Assembly (NCBI GenBank): GCA_031385545.1
Contig: JANNBN010000052.1
Span: forward strand, 1 to 28,339
Direction of reading: 5' to 3'
Origin: JANNBN01 sp031385545
GTDB lineage: Bacteria; Actinomycetota; Acidimicrobiia; Acidimicrobiales; JANYDT01
Length of the DNA stretch: 28,339 nt
In this document: positions 5,802 to 14,204 of the stretch, one piece after another
How the letters are laid out: each line of letters starts with the position of its first letter
Numbering within the stretch: position 1 is the first letter of the stretch
The notes under the pieces: generated by a model
What the model saw: the letters and a program-made list of their open reading frames with translations, nothing else
Told to the model about the DNA's origin: nothing
Databases searched by the model: none
Translations under genes and position numbers: made by a program

Positions 5802-8432
5802 CTAGTCCGCTGCCTCGTCGGCTGTTCCTGAACTCGGCAGTCCCATAGGCAGCGTGTTGCGCCACACGCCGTCGACCATGTGCAGCGCGGCGGCCACCGC
5901 ACCCGCCGTGGGCACCAAGCCGATCTCACCGACGCCCTTCACTCCATATGGCGACCGGGGCTGGGGCACCTCGACCAGGATGGTCTCGACCGGCGGCATG
6001 TCCTTCGGGCGCAGGATTCCGAGCGAGCGCAGCGTCATGTTGGTCGGGCGCCCCAACTCGTCGGCGGGGAAATTTTCGGTCAGGGCGTAACCAAGACCCA
6101 TGTGAACCGAACCTTCGACCTGGCCTTCGCACAACTGCGGGTTCACGGCCCGGCCGACATCATGCGCCGCGATCACCTTCTCGATCTTGCCGGTGCTGAT
6201 ATCTGCAATGACCATCTGCGCGGCGTAGCCGAACGCGGCGTGGATGAGTGGGTTCTCGACTTCTTCGTACAGCGAGTTGGTCCAATCGACGCGCCATTCG
6301 CCTTCGTAGTCGACACCAGTCTTCATGCCGCCCGCCTTCGCAGCCAGACACGCCTGCATCACCGATCCGGCTCCCATCAGGGTGCCGCGCGAACCAGTCG
6401 TCTGTCCCTGGCCCAAGTCCCGCGTGGTGTCCACGATGACCCGGATGCGAGATGGGTCGATGCCGAGTTCCTCGACAGCGACCTGCAGAGCCACGGTATG
6501 GATACCCTGACCCATCTCGGTCCAGCAGTGCCGCACTTCGACGGTGTCGTCATCGTTGAACCGGACCACTGCCTTGGCGACCTCTTTGAAGCCGTTCCCA
6601 AGCCCGCTGTTCTTCAGACCGAGTCCAAGGCCCACTGCCTTGCCCTCTGCCAACGCGGCATCGTAAGCACCCTTCAGAACGTCGAGACACACATCGGCAC
6701 CGACACAGCCGTCATCCATGATCTGACCGGGGCCCCAGACCTGGCCCGGCTTGATGACGTTGCGCTTGCGGATCTCCCAACCGGAGATGCCGACAGCCTC
6801 GGCGAGGCGATCCATCGCACCCTCCATCGCGAATTGGGCCTGGTTGGCGCCGAACCCGCGGAACGCGCCGCAGTTGGGGTTGTTGGTGCGCGCGGCCTGA
6901 GCCTTGACGTCGATCGTTGGCAAATGGTACGGGCCACTGGCGTGACCCGCTGCCCGTTCGAGGACCTTCATGCCGACGCTGGCGTACGGGCCAGAATCAC
7001 CGACCATACGCGCGCGCAAGGCCGTGAGCATCCCGTCTGCGTCGCAGCCCACGCTGTACTCCATGCGGATGGGATGGCGCTTGGAGTGCATGAACAGGCT
7101 CTGCTCGCGGGTGCTGGTGACCTTGACGGGCCGTTGCAACAACCATGCAGCCAGCGCAGCATGGCCCTGGTTTGCGAGGTCTTCCTTGCCGCCGAACGCA
7201 CCACCGTTGGACACCAGTTCAACCGTGACCTGTGCGTTGGCGATCCCAAGAATTGCCGCGATGGAGTCCCGATCGTCCCAGACGCCCTGCCCGCCGGAGA
7301 AGACGTGAAGGCCCAGGTCGCCGTCTACTGCATCGATCAGCGGCACAGCCACTGTGGACTCCGGCTCGAGGAAGGCTTGCTCGATGCGCTGCGTCTGGAA
7401 GAGTTCGCTCACGACGTGCACGCTTGTGGCGAGCGCCGCGTCGACATCGCCCCGCACGTACTTGGACGTGGACAACACGTTTCCTGCAAGGCCCCAGACC
7501 GCGTGCTCGGTATCGGTGAGCGCAGCGACCGGGTCGGTGATTGGGCGGAGCGGGTTGTATCGGACGCTGACCAGTTCAGCACCGCGCCGGGCGGTCTCGC
7601 GGTCCTCGGCAACCACGACAGCCATGACATCGCCCAGATACGACGTGCGTCCACCGACGGGAATCATCAGCGGCCAGTCCTTATGGATCAGTCCGGTACG
7701 CAACGCGCCCGGGATGTCGGCCGCAGTGAAGACCCGGACAACTCCTGGTAGAGCGTCCGCCGCCGATGTGTCGATTCCGAGCACTTCGGCGCGTGCGTGC
7801 TGCGCGAGGACGAGCGCCCCGTGCGCCATGTCGGGAAGAACCATGTCGTCGATGTACGGCCGACGGCCGACGGCTAGGTCGACTCCTTCGTACTTGACGC
7901 CGCTCGATCCAACACCGCCATTGACCGTCGGGATGTGATGTTCACCGCGGGCGAGCGCCTCGATGGCGTCGAGAATCTTCACGTACCCGGTGCATCGGCA
8001 CAGGTGTCCGCCGAGGTGCCGCGCCATCTCTTCTCGGGTGAGTGCTGCACCCTTCTTGTCGACCTGCGCCTTCGCGCGGACGACGATGCCTGGTGTGCAG
8101 AAACCGCACTGGAGTGCGCCGCACGCAGCGAAGGTGTCTGCGTAGCGCTGCACCTCGGCCTGGTCCATTCCTTCGAGCGTGGTGATGGATTTGCCTGCCA
8201 CCCGCGTCAGCGACATCTGGCAGGTGATGCTGGCTTTGCCGTCGATCATCACCGTGCAGCAACCGCACTGACCCTGGGGGGAGCAACCGTCTTTTGGGGA
8301 CATGACCTGCAGCTCTTCGCGCAGCGCGGCCAGCAGGTGCGGGTGTCGTGCCGACACCGTGACCGACGCCCCGTTGACGGTGAGCGGCACACGCTCGATG
8401 TCGGCCTGATACGGGGTGGCGATGGGCGTCAT
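5802..8432 (-). CDS. Xanthine dehydrogenase-family molybdenum hydroxylase with fused 2Fe-2S domain, no FAD domain
   Basis: This 876-residue protein joins the iron-sulfur and molybdenum parts of a xanthine dehydrogenase/aldehyde oxidase-type enzyme in one chain. Residues ~15-95 form the ferredoxin-like domain (C50, C56, C59, then C71), and ~96-165 the helical second cluster domain (C109-x2-C112 ... C145-x-C147). From ~175 on comes the large molybdopterin part: FGGKEDL, the AFRGFGANQAQFAMEGAMD segment, the GQGIHTVALQVA segment, TTGSRGTLMGAG, and the C-terminal GVKGVGEIGLVPTAGAV with the catalytic Glu. The FAD domain of complete enzymes is absent, and no FAD subunit or cofactor-insertion gene (XdhC/CoxI type) lies nearby. 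The architecture matches the XdhD / 'selenium-dependent xanthine dehydrogenase' group (from memory, ~850-950 residues). Substrate is probably a purine or another N-heterocycle but is not determined by the sequence. The first cysteine pair is spaced x5 rather than the common x4. Confidence 0.88.
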   Translation of the reverse strand: MTPIATPYQADIERVPLTVNGASVTVSARHPHLLAALREELQVMSPKDGCSPQGQCGCCTVMIDGKASITCQMSLTRVAGKSITTLEGMDQAEVQRYADTFAACGALQCGFCTPGIVVRAKAQVDKKGAALTREEMARHLGGHLCRCTGYVKILDAIEALARGEHHIPTVNGGVGSSGVKYEGVDLAVGRRPYIDDMVLPDMAHGALVLAQHARAEVLGIDTSAADALPGVVRVFTAADIPGALRTGLIHKDWPLMIPVGGRTSYLGDVMAVVVAEDRETARRGAELVSVRYNPLRPITDPVAALTDTEHAVWGLAGNVLSTSKYVRGDVDAALATSVHVVSELFQTQRIEQAFLEPESTVAVPLIDAVDGDLGLHVFSGGQGVWDDRDSIAAILGIANAQVTVELVSNGGAFGGKEDLANQGHAALAAWLLQRPVKVTSTREQSLFMHSKRHPIRMEYSVGCDADGMLTALRARMVGDSGPYASVGMKVLERAAGHASGPYHLPTIDVKAQAARTNNPNCGAFRGFGANQAQFAMEGAMDRLAEAVGISGWEIRKRNVIKPGQVWGPGQIMDDGCVGADVCLDVLKGAYDAALAEGKAVGLGLGLKNSGLGNGFKEVAKAVVRFNDDDTVEVRHCWTEMGQGIHTVALQVAVEELGIDPSRIRVIVDTTRDLGQGQTTGSRGTLMGAGSVMQACLAAKAGGMKTGVDYEGEWRVDWTNSLYEEVENPLIHAAFGYAAQMVIADISTGKIEKVIAAHDVGRAVNPQLCEGQVEGSVHMGLGYALTENFPADELGRPTNMTLRSLGILRPKDMPPVETILVEVPQPRSPYGVKGVGEIGLVPTAGAVAAALHMVDGVWRNTLPMGLPSSGTADEAAD

Positions 8433-8438
8433 GCAAAG

Positions 8439-8444
8439 ACTTTA
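8439..8444 (-). promoter_or_regulatory. Candidate -10 element for the molybdenum hydroxylase gene
   Basis: On the minus strand TAAAGT lies 6 bases before the ATG at 8432, again without a Shine-Dalgarno sequence; this is the leaderless pattern. CTCGAC, 18 bases further upstream, is a weak -35 candidate. Confidence 0.45.
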
Positions 8445-8530
8445 CAAAACGTCAAGCGGCGGGTCGAGCGGATGCTGAATCTTCCGCGTGTCGTTCAAAA
8501 AGGGCGACGGGTGGCGGGCCGGGTACCGAG

Positions 8531-8536
8531 TAGCCT
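8531..8536 (+). promoter_or_regulatory. Candidate -10 element for purA
   Basis: TAGCCT lies 8 bases before the GTG at 8545. It supports that GTG, rather than an upstream in-frame start, as the purA start and suggests a leaderless purAB transcript. Confidence 0.45.
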
Positions 8537-8544
8537 GCAGCGAC

Positions 8545-9822
8545 GTGCCAGGTACCGTTGTCGTCGGAACGCAGTGGGGAGACGAGGGGAAGGCAAAGGT
8601 CATCGACCTGCTTGCCACCAGAGCGGACATGGTGGTCCGTTTCCAGGGTGGCCACAATGCCGGTCACACGGTGGTCGTCGGAAAGGAGAAGTTTGCCTTC
8701 CGGCTGATTCCCTCTGGCGTGTTGGCCGGCGCCCGTACCGTCATCGGCAATGGTGTGGTCCTCGATTGCGCAACACTGCTCGGCGAGATCGACATGCTCA
8801 CCAGCCGCGGACACGATGTCAGCGGACTGCGGATCAGCGGCAACGCGCACCTGATCATGCCGTGGCACCCGATCCTCGACACGTTGGCCGAGCGGCGTCG
8901 CGGCGACGCTGCCCTCGGAACCACGAAGAACGGCATCGGCCCGGCCTACGTCGACAAGGTCGCCAGAGAGGGGCTCCGAGTTCAGGATCTGCTCGCCCCC
9001 GATCGGTTTCGGCAGCGGCTTGCCACCGTGCTGGCCGACAAGAACGACGTGCTCACCAAGCTGTACGGGGTCGATGCGCTGGACGGTGCGGCCATCGAAG
9101 CCCAGTACCTCGACGAGTTTGCGCCGCGTCTGGCGCCGTACATTGCAGACACGGTGAGCATCGTCAACGACGCAATCGAGTCCGGCGAGGACGTGCTGTT
9201 CGAAGGTGCCCAGGCAACGTTCCTCGACATCGACCACGGGACTTACCCGTTCGTCACGTCGTCCAATCCGGTCGCGGGAACGGCCAGCGTGGGCTCGGGC
9301 GTGGGTCCCCGGCACCTCACGAGAATCGTTGGCATTGCCAAGGCGTACGTGACTCGTGTCGGCGCAGGTCCGTTCCCGACGGAGTTGCATGACGAAACGG
9401 GCCAGGGGCTGCGCGATCGTGGACACGAGTACGGCACCGTCACAGGACGTCCTCGGCGCTGTGGATGGTTCGATGGCGTGATGATTCGTCAGGCCGTCCG
9501 GCTGAACACGCTCACCGAACTGGCTGTCACCAAGATCGACATCCTGGATCCGTTGCCGACCGTCAACGTGTGCGTCGCATATGACATCGACGGTGAACGG
9601 AGTTCCTATCTGCCGGGTGACCTGGACCGGTTCGCCCGTGCGGTGCCCGTCTACGAGGAACACGAGGGCTGGCTACAAGATCTGAGCGGCGCTCGGCTCC
9701 TGAGCGACCTCCCGGCAACAGCTCGAAGATACCTCGACCGGCTTGGTGAACTGGCTGGTGTCCCGGTCACCATCATCGGTGTCGGCGCGGGCCGTGACCA
9801 GGTCATCGAGATCCCGGCATGA
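8545..9822 (+). CDS. purA: Adenylosuccinate synthetase
   Basis: PurA joins IMP and aspartate using GTP to give adenylosuccinate, the first committed step from IMP to AMP, in the cytoplasm. From the GTG at 8545 the product is 425 residues, close to the usual ~430. It opens with VVVGTQWGDEGKAKVIDLL, contains the catalytic Asp/His region (GDEGK and NAGHT), the LGTTKNGIGPAYVDK segment, EGAQATFLDIDHGTYPFVTSSN and a TVTGRPRRCGW segment, all diagnostic. The phosphate-binding loop reads GDEGKAK where most PurA have GDEGKGK. An in-frame extension to 8488 is possible but adds 19 residues with no family similarity. The stop codon overlaps the purB start (ATGA), so the two consecutive-pathway enzymes should be translated together. 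Confidence 0.97.
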   Translation: MPGTVVVGTQWGDEGKAKVIDLLATRADMVVRFQGGHNAGHTVVVGKEKFAFRLIPSGVLAGARTVIGNGVVLDCATLLGEIDMLTSRGHDVSGLRISGNAHLIMPWHPILDTLAERRRGDAALGTTKNGIGPAYVDKVAREGLRVQDLLAPDRFRQRLATVLADKNDVLTKLYGVDALDGAAIEAQYLDEFAPRLAPYIADTVSIVNDAIESGEDVLFEGAQATFLDIDHGTYPFVTSSNPVAGTASVGSGVGPRHLTRIVGIAKAYVTRVGAGPFPTELHDETGQGLRDRGHEYGTVTGRPRRCGWFDGVMIRQAVRLNTLTELAVTKIDILDPLPTVNVCVAYDIDGERSSYLPGDLDRFARAVPVYEEHEGWLQDLSGARLLSDLPATARRYLDRLGELAGVPVTIIGVGAGRDQVIEIPA

Positions 9823-11117
9823 TCGAGCGCTATTCACTTCCTGCCATGGCGGCACTCTGGGCCGACCAGTCCAAGATGGACCGTTGGCTGGAGATCGAGA
9901 TTCTTGCGACCGAGGCCCATGTCCCGCTCGGCGTCGTTCCCGCTGCTGATGCAATCGCCGTGCGTGCCACCGCAGCGTTTACGGTTCAGGCAGTGAACGA
10001 ACGCGAAGCGGTCACGGATCACGATGTTGCCGCATTCGTCGATGTGGTGCAGCAGTCCGTAGGCGGGACTGCCGGCAAGTGGGTCCACTACGGCCTCACC
10101 TCCACCGACGTGGTCGACACAGCGCTTGCCTGGGCGCTGCGCGATTCGGTCGACCTGCTGATCAGCGCTGCCGACACGCTGGTCGCAACCTTGGCCAGGC
10201 GGGCGCGGGAGTTTGCCGACACGCCGTGCATGGGGCGGACGCACGGTATCCATGCGGAGCCCACCACCTTCGGAACGAAGCTTGCGCTCTGGGCGATGCA
10301 GATCGACCGTGACCGGACACGGCTCCGCAACGCTCGCGCCGCGATAGCGGTCGGAAAGCTGAGCGGGGCGGTCGGGACCTATTCCAACATCGATCCGATG
10401 GTCGAGACCTCTGTCTGTGCAGCGCTGGGACTGCGACCCGTCCCAGCGACCCAAGTTCTCGCTCGAGACCGACACGCAGAATTCCTGTACGCATGCGCAT
10501 CGGTCGGGGCGTCGATCGAACTGATCGCGACCGAGATCCGCCACCTCCAGCGCACCGAGGTTCGTGAGGTACGCGAGCCATTTCGCGCCGGTCAAAAGGG
10601 TTCGAGTGCAATGCCGCACAAGCGCAACCCCATCACCGCGGAACGCCTGACCGGGTTGGCTCGAATCCTGCGCGGCAACCTGGGGGCCGGTCTCGAGAAC
10701 GTCGCGTTGTGGCACGAGCGTGACATCTCGCATTCGTCGGTCGAGCGCGTGATCCTCCCGGATTCGGCGCTGCTCACGCACTACATCTTGGTGACCTGCA
10801 ATCGGATGATCGAGGGCCTGACCGTGGACACCGTTCAGATGGCAGCCAACATCGAGGCCAGCTTCGGGCTGGTCTTCAGCCAATCTGTTCTGCTCGCGCT
10901 CGTCGCTTCGGGGTTGTCCCGTGACGACGCCTACCGAATCGTGCAGGAAAATGCACTCCGAGCATGGGACGAGCGCACCAGTTTTCGGGGTTTGCTCGAC
11001 GGCGACACCCGAATCACCGAGCGGGTTCCCCAGCGGGCACTGGATGAAGCCTTCGACCTGAAGCGGGTGCTGCGCAACGTGGGTCGCACGATCGACGCAC
11101 TCGTCCTTGTGGCCTGA
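9819..11117 (+). CDS. purB: Adenylosuccinate lyase
   Basis: PurB splits fumarate from adenylosuccinate (giving AMP) and from SAICAR in the IMP pathway; it works as a cytoplasmic homotetramer of the fumarase/aspartase superfamily. The 432-residue product has the family signature GSSAMPHKRNP with the mobile catalytic loop serine, the GLTSTDVVDTA segment, MGRTHGIHAEPTTFG with a catalytic-site His, and the WHERDISHSSVERVILPD region. Its length is normal. The ATG at 9819 overlaps the purA stop by four bases, so the genes form an operon catalysing two successive steps. Confidence 0.97.
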   Translation: MIERYSLPAMAALWADQSKMDRWLEIEILATEAHVPLGVVPAADAIAVRATAAFTVQAVNEREAVTDHDVAAFVDVVQQSVGGTAGKWVHYGLTSTDVVDTALAWALRDSVDLLISAADTLVATLARRAREFADTPCMGRTHGIHAEPTTFGTKLALWAMQIDRDRTRLRNARAAIAVGKLSGAVGTYSNIDPMVETSVCAALGLRPVPATQVLARDRHAEFLYACASVGASIELIATEIRHLQRTEVREVREPFRAGQKGSSAMPHKRNPITAERLTGLARILRGNLGAGLENVALWHERDISHSSVERVILPDSALLTHYILVTCNRMIEGLTVDTVQMAANIEASFGLVFSQSVLLALVASGLSRDDAYRIVQENALRAWDERTSFRGLLDGDTRITERVPQRALDEAFDLKRVLRNVGRTIDALVLVA

Positions 11118-11193
11118 CCGGACCGGACGTTCGATTGGACCCTTCGGTTTCGCTGTGGAGCTGCCGATACCTATGGGAATGGCAACCCCCGGA

Positions 11194-11220
11194 GGCCGTA
11201 CGGCCACGTACGCCTACGAT
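11194..11220 (+). promoter_or_regulatory. ftsH upstream palindromes and candidate -10
   Basis: A perfect 12-bp palindrome GGCCGTACGGCC (11194-11205) contains one CGTACG (11197-11202), and a second CGTACG follows at 11207-11212, exactly 10 bp centre to centre. Directly after is TACGAT (11215-11220), a good -10, giving a 5' leader of about 20 bases before the ftsH ATG at 11247. The palindromes cover the -35 area, as an operator would. Confidence 0.4.
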
Positions 11221-11246
11221 CCGCACTGACGTAAGGTGACCAAACA

Positions 11247-13361
11247 ATGAAGAAGTTCGTTCGCAGTCCAGGCTTCTACGTCCTTGTGGCCCTCGTCGTG
11301 TTGCTGAGCATGGGCGCTGTCGTCAACCGGCGGGCCGACGTGCAGAAGCTCAGCAGTCAAGAGTTCTACGCCTATGTTTCCGAGGGTCGGGTGGTGCGTG
11401 AGCCTGCTCCGCTCGTGCTTGACCGCAGCGATGCGGTAACCGGACGCTTCTGGAACGCCGCACCACCGCAGCAGGTTGCGGGTGACAACGGGCTCAGCCC
11501 TGAAGTGGTCAAGCGCCTGAAGAACTTCGAGAAACTCACCACGCCGTTCCGGGTGACCTATGCCAGCGCCGATGACGAAAAGATCATCGGAGCGCTGCGG
11601 GCCGGTGGCGTCCCCTACAAGGTGAATAAAGAGGAGCAGGGAATCTGGGTTGCACTGCTGTTCAACTTCTTGCCGATTCTGCTGATGATCGGCCTCTTCA
11701 TGTGGATCATCAACTCCACGCAGGGTGGCGGCAGCCGCATCATGCAGTTCGGCAAGGCGCGGACCAAGACCGTCTCGAAGGATCAGCCAAAGACCACCTT
11801 CGGCGACGTGGCCGGCTGCGACGAGGCAATCGAAGAACTGCGAGAGATCAAAGAGTTCCTCGAAAACCCCGCAAAGTTCGCAGCAATCGGTGCGAAAATC
11901 CCGAAAGGTGTTCTGCTGTACGGTCCTCCGGGGACAGGTAAGACGCTGCTGGCCAAAGCCGTTGCCGGTGAGGCGGGGGTGCCGTTCCTGTCGATCTCGG
12001 GCTCGGACTTCGTCGAGATGTTCGTCGGGGTCGGCGCATCACGCGTCCGCGACCTGTTCGAGCAGGCAAAGGCAAATGCCCCTTCCATTGTCTTCGTCGA
12101 CGAAATCGACGCGGTGGGCCGCCAGCGCGGTGCCGGCCTCGGCGGCGGTCACGACGAACGCGAGCAGACACTCAACCAGCTGCTTGTCGAGATGGACGGA
12201 TTCGACACCCGTTCGGGCGTGATCATGATCGCCGCCACCAACCGGCCGGACATCCTTGATCCGGCACTGCTCCGGCCAGGCCGGTTCGATCGTCAGATCA
12301 TGGTCGATCGCCCCGATCTGGAAGGTAGGCGCGGGATATTCGCCGTTCACTCGAAGGGCAAGCCGCTTGCACCGGACATCGACCTCGATGTGCTGGCTCG
12401 TTCCACCCCGGGCTTCACAGGCGCCGACATTGCGAACCTGTTGAACGAAGCTGCGCTCATCGCTGCGCGTCGCAACAAGCAGGTCATCAGCCAGTCCGAG
12501 ATGGAAGCGGCGACGGACCGCGTCATCGCAGGCCCTGAGAAGAAGAGCCGGGTGATGCCTGAGAAGGAACTGTGGGTCACCGCATACCACGAGGGTGGCC
12601 ATGCGCTGGTAGGCCACGTCCTCGACAACTGCGACCCCATTCACAAGGTCACGATCATTCCCCGCGGCCGTGCGCTCGGCCTCACCATTGCTTTACACAC
12701 CGAGGACAAGTACACGCAGACCCGTTCGGCGTTGCGCGACCAACTGGCCATGTTGCTGGGTGGGCGCTCGGCAGAAGAGATCGTCTTCGACGAGATCACC
12801 ACCGGTGCTGCCAACGACATCGAGCGTGCGTCTGGCATTGCGCGGTCGATGGTCACCGAGTTCGGCATGAGCGACCTGCTCGGCCCGCAGCAGTTGGGCG
12901 AGAAGAACGGCGAGGTGTTCATGGGCCGAGACTTCGGTCGCACGCCGAACTACTCGTCCGAGGTTGCGGCACAGATCGACGAGGAGGTGCGCAAGTTCAT
13001 CGACTCCGCGCACGCAACGGCTTACGAGATCCTGTTCACTCATCGCGACGTGCTGGACAAGTTTGCGGCTGCGCTGATGGAACGCGAAACGTTGGACCGC
13101 AAAGATGTCGAAGAGCTGTTCAAGGACCTGCCGAGCTGGACCAAGCCAGCAGATCACGCGCAGCTGCCGAAGATCGACCGTGGACCAACGCTCATCCCTC
13201 GGCCCATCGACGAAGTCGAGCTTGTTGGGGTTCGTCGCAACGCATTGACCAAAGCTCGCAAGAAGCTGGGCGACGCCATCAAGGGGTCTGAGGACGACAC
13301 TTCTGGACCTTCTGGTGGAGTTCCGGCCGGTGTGCCGAAGCACCCCCGTCCAGCTACCTGA
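11247..13361 (+). CDS. ftsH: ATP-dependent zinc metalloprotease FtsH
   Basis: FtsH is a membrane-anchored hexameric AAA+ protease that removes misassembled membrane proteins and some regulators. The 704-residue product has two transmembrane helices (about 10-26 and 134-155) flanking an exported domain of ~105 residues, then the cytoplasmic AAA module with Walker A GPPGTGKT (226-233), Walker B FVDEID (283-288) and the second region of homology (NRPDILDPALLRPGRFD), then the peptidase domain with the zinc site HEGGH (448-452; HEAGH is the more common form) and a third ligand Asp at ~524 (GAANDIERA). The C-terminal ~50 residues are polar and low-complexity, as in other actinobacterial FtsH. The start is ATG preceded by a purine-rich AAGGTGA. 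It stands alone with its own promoter-like region. Confidence 0.97.
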   Translation: MKKFVRSPGFYVLVALVVLLSMGAVVNRRADVQKLSSQEFYAYVSEGRVVREPAPLVLDRSDAVTGRFWNAAPPQQVAGDNGLSPEVVKRLKNFEKLTTPFRVTYASADDEKIIGALRAGGVPYKVNKEEQGIWVALLFNFLPILLMIGLFMWIINSTQGGGSRIMQFGKARTKTVSKDQPKTTFGDVAGCDEAIEELREIKEFLENPAKFAAIGAKIPKGVLLYGPPGTGKTLLAKAVAGEAGVPFLSISGSDFVEMFVGVGASRVRDLFEQAKANAPSIVFVDEIDAVGRQRGAGLGGGHDEREQTLNQLLVEMDGFDTRSGVIMIAATNRPDILDPALLRPGRFDRQIMVDRPDLEGRRGIFAVHSKGKPLAPDIDLDVLARSTPGFTGADIANLLNEAALIAARRNKQVISQSEMEAATDRVIAGPEKKSRVMPEKELWVTAYHEGGHALVGHVLDNCDPIHKVTIIPRGRALGLTIALHTEDKYTQTRSALRDQLAMLLGGRSAEEIVFDEITTGAANDIERASGIARSMVTEFGMSDLLGPQQLGEKNGEVFMGRDFGRTPNYSSEVAAQIDEEVRKFIDSAHATAYEILFTHRDVLDKFAAALMERETLDRKDVEELFKDLPSWTKPADHAQLPKIDRGPTLIPRPIDEVELVGVRRNALTKARKKLGDAIKGSEDDTSGPSGGVPAGVPKHPRPAT

Positions 13362-13372
13362 TTCAGCCAGCG

Positions 13373-14152
13373 GTGGACACCGGACTTCCGGCCGCCGAGG
13401 TTCGGCTGGGCACCGACGACGACGCGCCGGTGTTGTTGTTCGTACACGGGGCCATGGACCGTGGTGCCAGCTGGGACAGGGTTCGGCGCCGCATCACCCG
13501 CTTCACCACCGTCGCCTACGACCGCCGGGGATATGCATCGTCGGTTCATCTTCCGTTCGGTGACGACCCGTTCGCTGACCACGTCGCTGATCTCCGGTCG
13601 TTGACCCGTGCGGTCGGTGAGGGCCGGCCGGTTGTGCTGGTTGGTCACAGTGCCGGTTCGAATGTTGTCCTTGCGGTGGCGCAGGTGGAACCTGGTGTGG
13701 TGGCTTCGGTGGTCTACGAGCCGCCCATGCCGTGGACCGATTGGTGGCCGAGCACGGCGGGCGGAAGCACGCTCGCCGTCCACGCCGAACACGGGCCTGA
13801 AGCAGCAGCCGAGGCCTTCATGCGTCGCATCATCGGAGACGCCATCTGGGAGCGGTTGCCGTCAACCACCCGTGATGCACGACGCAGCGAGGGTTCGGCC
13901 CTGTACGCCGACCTGTCGACACTTCGGGGTCGTCCGGTTCAGTTCGACCATGCGGCGATCGGCATCCCTGTTGTGGTCGGGCGGGGAGAACGGTCAATCC
14001 CGCATCACCGGCGGTCCTCCGAGGAGACTGCTGCGCTGTTGGCGAACGCCGAGCTTGTCGATCTGTCCGGACAGGCACACGGCGGCCACAACAGCGATCC
14101 GGCGGGTTTCGTCGGCCTTATCGAACGCGCGCTCGCCAGATTTCCGGACTAA
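13373..14152 (+). CDS. Alpha/beta hydrolase
   Basis: The 259-residue protein has the alpha/beta-hydrolase fold signatures: an oxyanion segment VLLFVHGAMDRG (21-32), a YDRRGYASS strand-loop, the nucleophile elbow GHSAG with Ser93, and a C-terminal catalytic His candidate (H236 or H239 in GQAHGGHNSDP). The acid residue is probably in the IPVVVGRGE region. Such proteins hydrolyse esters, amides or epoxides; substrate cannot be read from sequence. There is no signal peptide. The GTG start at 13373 follows the ftsH stop by 11 bases, so it may be co-transcribed with ftsH, although the functional link is not obvious. Confidence 0.88.
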   Translation: MDTGLPAAEVRLGTDDDAPVLLFVHGAMDRGASWDRVRRRITRFTTVAYDRRGYASSVHLPFGDDPFADHVADLRSLTRAVGEGRPVVLVGHSAGSNVVLAVAQVEPGVVASVVYEPPMPWTDWWPSTAGGSTLAVHAEHGPEAAAEAFMRRIIGDAIWERLPSTTRDARRSEGSALYADLSTLRGRPVQFDHAAIGIPVVVGRGERSIPHHRRSSEETAALLANAELVDLSGQAHGGHNSDPAGFVGLIERALARFPD

Positions 14153-14189
14153 TCAGCCCGAACCGAGTTTGGGGGGGAAAGATGTCCGG

Positions 14190-14195
14190 TACGCT
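14190..14195 (+). promoter_or_regulatory. Candidate -10 element for the phosphatase-like gene
   Basis: TACGCT lies 9 bases before the ATG at 14205 and follows an unusual run of eight G residues (14171-14177 region). It supports this ATG as the start. Confidence 0.35.
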
Positions 14196-14204
14196 CGGGG
14201 CTTG

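Noticed and set aside
5880..7751. Plus-strand open frame of 623 codons opposite the molybdenum hydroxylase
   Set aside because: The minus-strand gene has every diagnostic motif of its family; this frame has none.
7935..9392. Plus-strand frame running across the start region of purA
   Set aside because: It crosses the divergent promoter region and overlaps purA in another frame with an Arg-rich, motif-free product.
13608..14204. Upstream extension of the phosphatase-like gene
   Set aside because: The extra ~199 residues lie inside the hydrolase gene in another frame and look like random Arg/Ser-rich translation; the ATG at 14205 follows a -10-like element.
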